Part shown: piece by piece, positions 6,455 to 10,484 of the stretch
Layout of the letters: every line of letters begins with the position of its first letter
How positions within the stretch are numbered: position 1 is the first letter of the stretch
Origin: Anaeromyxobacter sp.
GTDB taxonomy: Bacteria; Myxococcota; Myxococcia; Myxococcales; Anaeromyxobacteraceae
Direction of reading: 5' to 3'
Assembly (NCBI GenBank): GCA_020028115.1
Contig: JAHWYA010000024.1
Location: forward strand, 1-10,484
Length of the DNA stretch: 10,484 bases
Position numbers and translations under genes: made by a program
The notes under the pieces: generated by a model
What the model was told of the DNA's origin: nothing
Database searches by the model: none
What the model saw: the letters and a program-made list of their open reading frames with translations, nothing else

Positions 6455-7243
6455 TCACCGGTAGAAGCTCGCCTCGAGCGTGGCGATGAAGAGGTTCGAG
6501 AGGGCGTGGAGGACGATCGGCGCCGCGAGGCCGCCCGTCCGCTCGCGGAGCCAGCCGAAGAGGAGCCCGGGGAAGAAGGTCCCGAGCCGCCACGGCTGCA
6601 GCACGACGAGGTGCCCTGCGGCGAACAGGACCTGCGTCCAGAGGAAGCCCGCGCCGAGCCGCGCGCCGAGGACGGTGACGCCGCGCGACGGCGCGGCCCG
6701 TGCCCACGCGGTCTGCACGAACCCCCGGTAGAACAGCTCCTCGGGCAGCGCCACCACGAGGAGCTGGACGACCGCGAGGACGGGCAGGCCCTCCGGGAGC
6801 CGGAACGCGAGCCGGGGCGCGCCGGCGTAGGGCGCGAGGAGACGCGCCACCGCTGGCGGAAGCTCGGGGAGGAGCGCCGCGTACGCCGCGAAGCCGGCGG
6901 CGAAGACGGGGAACACCACCGCGGCGACGGCGAGCGCCGACCCGGCGCCGCGCCCCCAGGCGCGCCAGGTGCGCGGATCGCGCCACCCCTCCCACGCGAG
7001 CCCATACGCGTCCCACCCCTCGCCGCGCGCGCGCAGGCGCGCATCGGGGAGCGCGATGAACAGGAACGCCGCGACGCCGGCGAGGTTCGCGCCGAGGAGC
7101 CCCGTCGGCTCGACGAGCGAGACGAGCTTCGCGGCCGCGAGCCAGGCGACGATCTTCGCCCAGGTCGCGACGAGCTCGCGCGGCGCGAGCGGCGCGGGTC
7201 GGGAGATGTGGGACGAGTCCGGCAAGCAAGCTCCGAGTCTCAC
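6455..7243 (-). CDS. CPBP-family glutamic intramembrane protease (possible myxosortase)
   Basis: This is a 262-residue multi-pass membrane protein with hydrophobic stretches at about 24-44, 50-65, 101-125, 153-168, 190-216, 221-232 and 238-256. The CPBP (Abi/CAAX-processing-like) catalytic motifs are intact: EELFYR (168-173), F207-x3-H211 and H246-x3-N250. The EExxxR and His residues form the active site of this glutamic protease group. In myxobacteria some members are proposed myxosortases that cut MYXO-CTERM anchored proteins; its divergent neighbour is a large secreted Cys-rich protein, so this is a plausible but unproven role. The start is uncertain. GTG 7243 has no Shine-Dalgarno sequence, whereas TTG 7225 has GGAG (7234-7231) 5 nt upstream. 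The choice does not affect the domain. It may share a transcript with dgt. Other CPBP roles (bacteriocin self-immunity, prenyl-protein processing) cannot be excluded. Confidence 0.85.
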   Translation of the reverse strand: MRLGACLPDSSHISRPAPLAPRELVATWAKIVAWLAAAKLVSLVEPTGLLGANLAGVAAFLFIALPDARLRARGEGWDAYGLAWEGWRDPRTWRAWGRGAGSALAVAAVVFPVFAAGFAAYAALLPELPPAVARLLAPYAGAPRLAFRLPEGLPVLAVVQLLVVALPEELFYRGFVQTAWARAAPSRGVTVLGARLGAGFLWTQVLFAAGHLVVLQPWRLGTFFPGLLFGWLRERTGGLAAPIVLHALSNLFIATLEASFYR

Positions 7244-7299
7244 GCGCGCGGGGGGTCGTCAACGTTCCGATCTCGCGTGGTAATCTCGCGGCGTGTCCC

Positions 7300-7306
7300 G
7301 GAGGAG
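7300..7306 (+). promoter_or_regulatory. Strong ribosome-binding site fixing the start of the secreted protein gene
   Basis: GGAGGAG lies 6 nt before the ATG at 7313. A competing ATG at 7308 is only 3 nt from GGAGG and meets a stop after two codons, so 7313 is the real start. Upstream, TAATCT (7281-7286) could be a -10 box but has no convincing -35. The whole divergent gap to the CPBP gene is only 69 nt, so the two promoters must overlap or nearly so. Confidence 0.7.
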
Positions 7307-7312
7307 CATGAC

Positions 7313-10300
7313 ATGACCTTCTCGCCCGTCCTGCGCCGCAGCGGCTTCTCCGCGCGACTCGTACCGCTGGTGATCGCGCTCGGCGCCCTGCCGCTCATGG
7401 CGCCGACCTGCGGGGATCCGGGCGAGGGGCCCAAGATCTTCTCCAAGAAGACGCTCATCATCCCGATGGACGTCTGCTACCAGTGCACGGTCGAGACGAC
7501 GACGACGGGGAGCGTGCTCACGAGCCCGCTCAACACCGCGACCTCGAACTGCACGAAGACGGGCTACAGGACCCCCCTCCCCTCCGCGTCGAACCAGAAC
7601 CGCTTCCAGGGCCTCCTCTGCCCGCAGGCGCTCGACCGCGGCGACGTGATGAAGGCGTACGGCCTCGTCTACCAGCTCATCCGGAACAAGGTCGCGGTCT
7701 ACTGGATCATCGCGCAGAACAAGCAGCACCTCGACGACTACGACCTGACCGTCCAGTACAACTCCGGCCCACCGGTGTTCCTCTACGACTGGGGGACCGG
7801 CGGCCAGGGCAGCCCGCCGACGGTGGGGGCGACGATCAACTACACGGGCGGCGCCTTCGTCGTGGACGGCGCCGACTACGACCGCGCCTCCGCCGTCCTG
7901 CAGAACCTCCGCGGCACCTTCTCCGACGTGAACGTCCACGTCTCGAACGTCGCGTTCAAGGGCTACGCGATGAAGACGATGGCGGGCGGCTGGGACGCCG
8001 GCGGCGCGGTCCCGCCGAAGCTCGCGCTCCTCGACATCGGGTCGGGCAACCTGAACTCCGGGCAGACGGGCGTCTCGAACCCCAGGAACTCGGAGGACGT
8101 GATCCGGGGGTACCTCGAGCGCGCGGGCATCGGCACCGGCGCCGCGGGCGGCACCGCCACCGGCACGCACGGCGAGATCTACGACAAGCTCGGCATCGCG
8201 GACTTCCAGCCGTCCACGCCCGGCGGCCCCGCGTCCTCGAGCCGCCTCTTCGCCAACGGGTACGCGATCCTCTGGATGCCGCACTGGGTGGCGCCGGGCT
8301 CGTGCGCCGACGTCTCGAGCGCGACGGCGTGCTTCAACTCCTCGCCGGCGTGCACGAGCGGCTGCTCGGCCAGCCGCTACACGGCGGCGCAGGTCGACCA
8401 GACGCTCAAGACCATCGGCGCGTTCGTCGCCGCGGGCAACGACGTCTTCGCCGAGTGCGCCGGCCTCGGGAGCCTCGAGGGCACCTTCAAGGCGGGTTTC
8501 ACCGGCACGAGCGCGAGCGACTACACCGTGGACTACAAGCAGGGGGCGAGCGACCAATCCACCCGGTTCCAGACCGAATCCGGCGTCCGCTACAACGAGC
8601 TGCCCGACGTGAACTCGTCGCAGAGCGGCACGCAGCTCCCGCCGCCCCTCTACATCCCGCAGCGCGACCCGCTCTTCGCGACCTCGAACCTCTCCTCCCC
8701 GCTCCTCCAGATCGGCGACTTCCCGTTCACCGCCTTCACCGGCGCGATCGAGGACTATCGCCCGCAGAACTCCACCACCTACAAGGGCGGGACCATCCGC
8801 CTCGTCGGCGGCTACCCCGATCCCGCCGGCGCGGGGACCACGAGCCGCGGCGATCGGTTCGACAAGTGGGACTACTTCACGTACCGGCCGTCCGAGGCAG
8901 GGCGCGGCTCGATCGTCTACCTCGGCGGCCACAGCTACTCGGGCGTCGAGGGCGCCTTCCAGGTGGCGGGCTCCCGCCTCGTCCTCAACACCCTCTTCAA
9001 CCTCGGCGCGTCGTGCACCTCGAGCGGCATCTCCTGCAACACCGGCCTCCACGGCGTCTGCGCCGCCGGCACGTACCAATGCCAGGCCGGCCAGCCGGTC
9101 TGCATCCCGACGGTGCAGCCGGGCCAGCTCACCGAGAGCTGCAACGGCGTCGACGACAACTGCAACGGCGCCGTCGACGAGGACCTGACGCAGGAGTGCT
9201 ACGCGCCGCCCGCGGGATACGTCGACCCGCTCGGCCGAACTGCCCCGCAGTTCCAGGCGACGCGCACCGTGGGCATGTGCCGCCCCGGCGTCTCGTCCTG
9301 CGTCCGCAACCCGGACGGCACCTTCGGGATGTCGGCGTGCGTCGGGCAGGTGCTGCCGTCGCAGGAGAGCTGCAACGCGCTCGACGACGACTGCAACGGC
9401 GTCGAGGACGACGGCCTCGCGCGGACCTGCTACGGCGGGCCGGCGTACTCGATCGACCCCGGCACGGGGCTGCCGCGGGGCGAGTGCCGCCAGGGCACCC
9501 AGGTGTGCGCGTCCGGCGCGTGGGGCGAGGACCTCGGGTCCGGCTTCGTCCCCGGCGCGTGCAAGGGCGAGGTCCTGCCGGAGCCCGAAGTCTGCCCGGC
9601 CGACCCCACCACGATCACGACCGCGCTCGACCTCGACTGCAACGGCACCGTGCTCACCGGCTGCACCTGCAACGACGGCGCGCAGCGCGCGTGCTTCAGC
9701 GGCCCCGGGAACCCGGGCGACGGGATCTGCCGGACCGGGACCCAGACGTGCTCGGGCAACACGTGGGGCCCCTGCGAGGACGAGGTCGTCGCGGAGCTGA
9801 GCGAGCCCGAGGCGTGCGTGTCGATCGTCGGCTACGTCCCCGAGGCGGACATCAACTGCGACCACGTGACGGCGAAGTGCCTCGACTGTCAGCCGGGCGA
9901 GTGGCAGTCCTGCTACGGCCCGACGCCCGGCGTCTTCCCGCCCGAGGCCGGCCGCGGCGCCTGCACCTGGGGTCGTCGCGACTGCGACAACGGCGAGTGG
10001 GCCCCGTGCAAGGGCTTCGGCATCCAGAGCACGCTCGAGTACTGCGACGGGCGCGACAACGACTGCGACGGCCCGCGCGTCGCGTCGCCGGATGGCGCGG
10101 TCGGTGCCGCCGGCCCGCTCACGACGGACGGGGATCCCGACGGGGTCGACGAGACCGCGGTGTGCCCGACCGGCTCCGCCTGCGTGCGCGGCGTCTGCGT
10201 CCCGGCGACCTGCGGCACCGAGGTACCGCCGCCCGAGGGCTACGGGTGCAGCAGCAGCTCGTCCGGGACCGTGATCCCCGGCGCGTGCGGCGACCTCCCC

Positions 10301-10484
10301 GCGCCGGGCTGCGCGATCGGCGCGGTGTGCCAGTACGGCACCTGCATCGACCCGTGCCCGGTGAGCATGACGCAGGTCGACCCGGACACGCTCCAGAGCG
10401 TGAGCCTCGTCTGCGGCAAGGGCACGGTCTGCGGGGGCGGCGCCTGCATCGGCGGCGGCTGCTACGAGCCGCCCGGCTGCGCCG
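7313..10484 (+). CDS. Large secreted Cys-rich protein with MopE-type repeats (3' end outside the window)
   Basis: The frame is open from ATG 7313 to the window edge and gives 1,057 residues without a stop. Residues 1-32 look like a signal peptide: LRR in the n-region, a hydrophobic core LVPLVIALGALPLMA, then PTCGD. APTC is a poor lipobox, so ordinary Sec export is more likely. Residues about 45-566 form one or more globular domains I cannot assign firmly. AFVAAGNDVFAECAGLGSLEG around Cys382 and GSIVYLGGH around His540 resemble the nucleophile elbow and late His of class-I-amidotransferase/ThuA-like folds. From residue 568 the protein is Cys-rich, with MopE-type motifs CNGVDDNCNG (610), CNALDDDCNG (687) and CDGRDNDCDG (911), degenerate copies near 761-778 and 835-850, then CxxGxxCxxGxC segments. 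Such repeats (putative metal-binding motif of MopE) occur in cell-surface proteins, often MYXO-CTERM anchored in myxobacteria. The long minus-strand reading frame here is a codon-bias shadow. Its neighbour is a divergent CPBP protease. Confidence 0.88.
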   Translation, partial: MTFSPVLRRSGFSARLVPLVIALGALPLMAPTCGDPGEGPKIFSKKTLIIPMDVCYQCTVETTTTGSVLTSPLNTATSNCTKTGYRTPLPSASNQNRFQGLLCPQALDRGDVMKAYGLVYQLIRNKVAVYWIIAQNKQHLDDYDLTVQYNSGPPVFLYDWGTGGQGSPPTVGATINYTGGAFVVDGADYDRASAVLQNLRGTFSDVNVHVSNVAFKGYAMKTMAGGWDAGGAVPPKLALLDIGSGNLNSGQTGVSNPRNSEDVIRGYLERAGIGTGAAGGTATGTHGEIYDKLGIADFQPSTPGGPASSSRLFANGYAILWMPHWVAPGSCADVSSATACFNSSPACTSGCSASRYTAAQVDQTLKTIGAFVAAGNDVFAECAGLGSLEGTFKAGFTGTSASDYTVDYKQGASDQSTRFQTESGVRYNELPDVNSSQSGTQLPPPLYIPQRDPLFATSNLSSPLLQIGDFPFTAFTGAIEDYRPQNSTTYKGGTIRLVGGYPDPAGAGTTSRGDRFDKWDYFTYRPSEAGRGSIVYLGGHSYSGVEGAFQVAGSRLVLNTLFNLGASCTSSGISCNTGLHGVCAAGTYQCQAGQPVCIPTVQPGQLTESCNGVDDNCNGAVDEDLTQECYAPPAGYVDPLGRTAPQFQATRTVGMCRPGVSSCVRNPDGTFGMSACVGQVLPSQESCNALDDDCNGVEDDGLARTCYGGPAYSIDPGTGLPRGECRQGTQVCASGAWGEDLGSGFVPGACKGEVLPEPEVCPADPTTITTALDLDCNGTVLTGCTCNDGAQRACFSGPGNPGDGICRTGTQTCSGNTWGPCEDEVVAELSEPEACVSIVGYVPEADINCDHVTAKCLDCQPGEWQSCYGPTPGVFPPEAGRGACTWGRRDCDNGEWAPCKGFGIQSTLEYCDGRDNDCDGPRVASPDGAVGAAGPLTTDGDPDGVDETAVCPTGSACVRGVCVPATCGTEVPPPEGYGCSSSSSGTVIPGACGDLPAPGCAIGAVCQYGTCIDPCPVSMTQVDPDTLQSVSLVCGKGTVCGGGACIGGGCYEPPGCA
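9014..10081 (+). repeat. Five tandem Cys-rich protein modules with MopE-type acidic motifs
   Basis: The repeat is at protein level, with about 50-80 residues per unit. Each unit has a Cys-framed part (C-Y/F-x-G-P, then G-x-C-x-x-G-x-x-x-C and often W-x-x-C) and ends in the acidic motif C-N-x-x-D-D-x-C-N-G or a variant. Units begin near C568, C629, C706, C794 and C867. The closing motifs are CNGVDDNCNG (610-619), CNALDDDCNG (687-696), a stretched copy C761...DLDCNG (776-778), a degenerate copy C835...DINCD (849-850) and CDGRDNDCDG (911-920). The Asp/Asn ladder between two Cys is the kind of site that could bind Ca2+ or Cu. Divergence between units argues for an old duplication rather than a recent expansion. 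Confidence 0.75.

Noticed and set aside
7308..7316. Two-codon reading frame ATG-ACA-TGA overlapping the start of the secreted protein gene
   Set aside because: Its spacing to the Shine-Dalgarno sequence is too short for efficient use, and the ATG 5 nt later has ideal spacing. Nothing else supports a regulatory minimal ORF.
7319..7411. Lipoprotein or Tat signal in the secreted protein
   Set aside because: APTC breaks the lipobox at positions -1 and -2, and LRRSGF does not match the twin-arginine consensus. An ordinary Sec signal fits better.
7259..9865. 868-codon open frame on the minus strand opposite the secreted protein gene
   Set aside because: Its product is a low-complexity Arg/Ala/Val/Asp sequence with no domain, as expected from the antisense of a GC-rich gene. 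The plus strand has a signal peptide, a strong Shine-Dalgarno sequence and Cys repeats.

Overview
The window is very GC-rich, with G or C at nearly every third codon position, and it carries myxobacterial hallmarks: a DnaK paralogue beside a J-domain/TPR protein, a ClpX paralogue, and a large secreted protein with MopE-type Cys/Asp repeats next to a CPBP intramembrane protease. My best guess is a deltaproteobacterial (Myxococcota) chromosome close to Anaeromyxobacter. That is inferred from composition and gene content, not from a search. I see no rRNA, tRNA, CRISPR array, insertion sequence or phage gene.

Layout. Positions 2-361 (+) hold the end of an unrecognised basic protein, followed by a nested GC-rich inverted repeat (375-428). 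Positions 523-1602 (+) encode a ClpX-family unfoldase without the N-terminal zinc-binding domain. It converges on a minus-strand operon that reads leftward from about 4333: a lidless DnaK (2692-4302), a J-domain protein with a TPR-like tail (2121-2687) and a CvpA-family membrane protein (1609-2124). The operon genes are separated by 4 nt and then by a 4-nt overlap, and a promoter with a perfect TTGACA -35 box lies just upstream. Divergent from it is a class II glutamine-amidotransferase-like protein (4487-5338, +) that lacks the N-terminal catalytic Cys. This gene converges on dgt (5349-6395, -), encoding a dNTP triphosphohydrolase, with a CPBP-family glutamic intramembrane protease upstream on the same strand (6455-7243, -). 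Divergent from the protease, and running off the right edge, is a secreted protein of more than 1,057 residues (7313-10484, +). It has a signal peptide, a large N-terminal domain with possible class-I-amidotransferase/ThuA-like features, and at least five Cys-rich MopE-type modules.

How the genes may work together. The left half is a protein-quality-control neighbourhood: a noncanonical Hsp70/J pair facing a noncanonical ClpX. The right half pairs a surface-type protein with a CPBP protease. CPBP enzymes are the proposed myxosortases that process MYXO-CTERM anchored proteins in myxobacteria, so the protease may act on its divergent neighbour, but the C-terminus that would show the sorting signal lies outside the window. 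dgt is ordinary nucleotide housekeeping. No intergenic stretch exceeds 300 bases. The most noteworthy departures from known families are three proteins with altered catalytic or substrate-binding parts: the ClpX, the DnaK and the amidotransferase-like protein.
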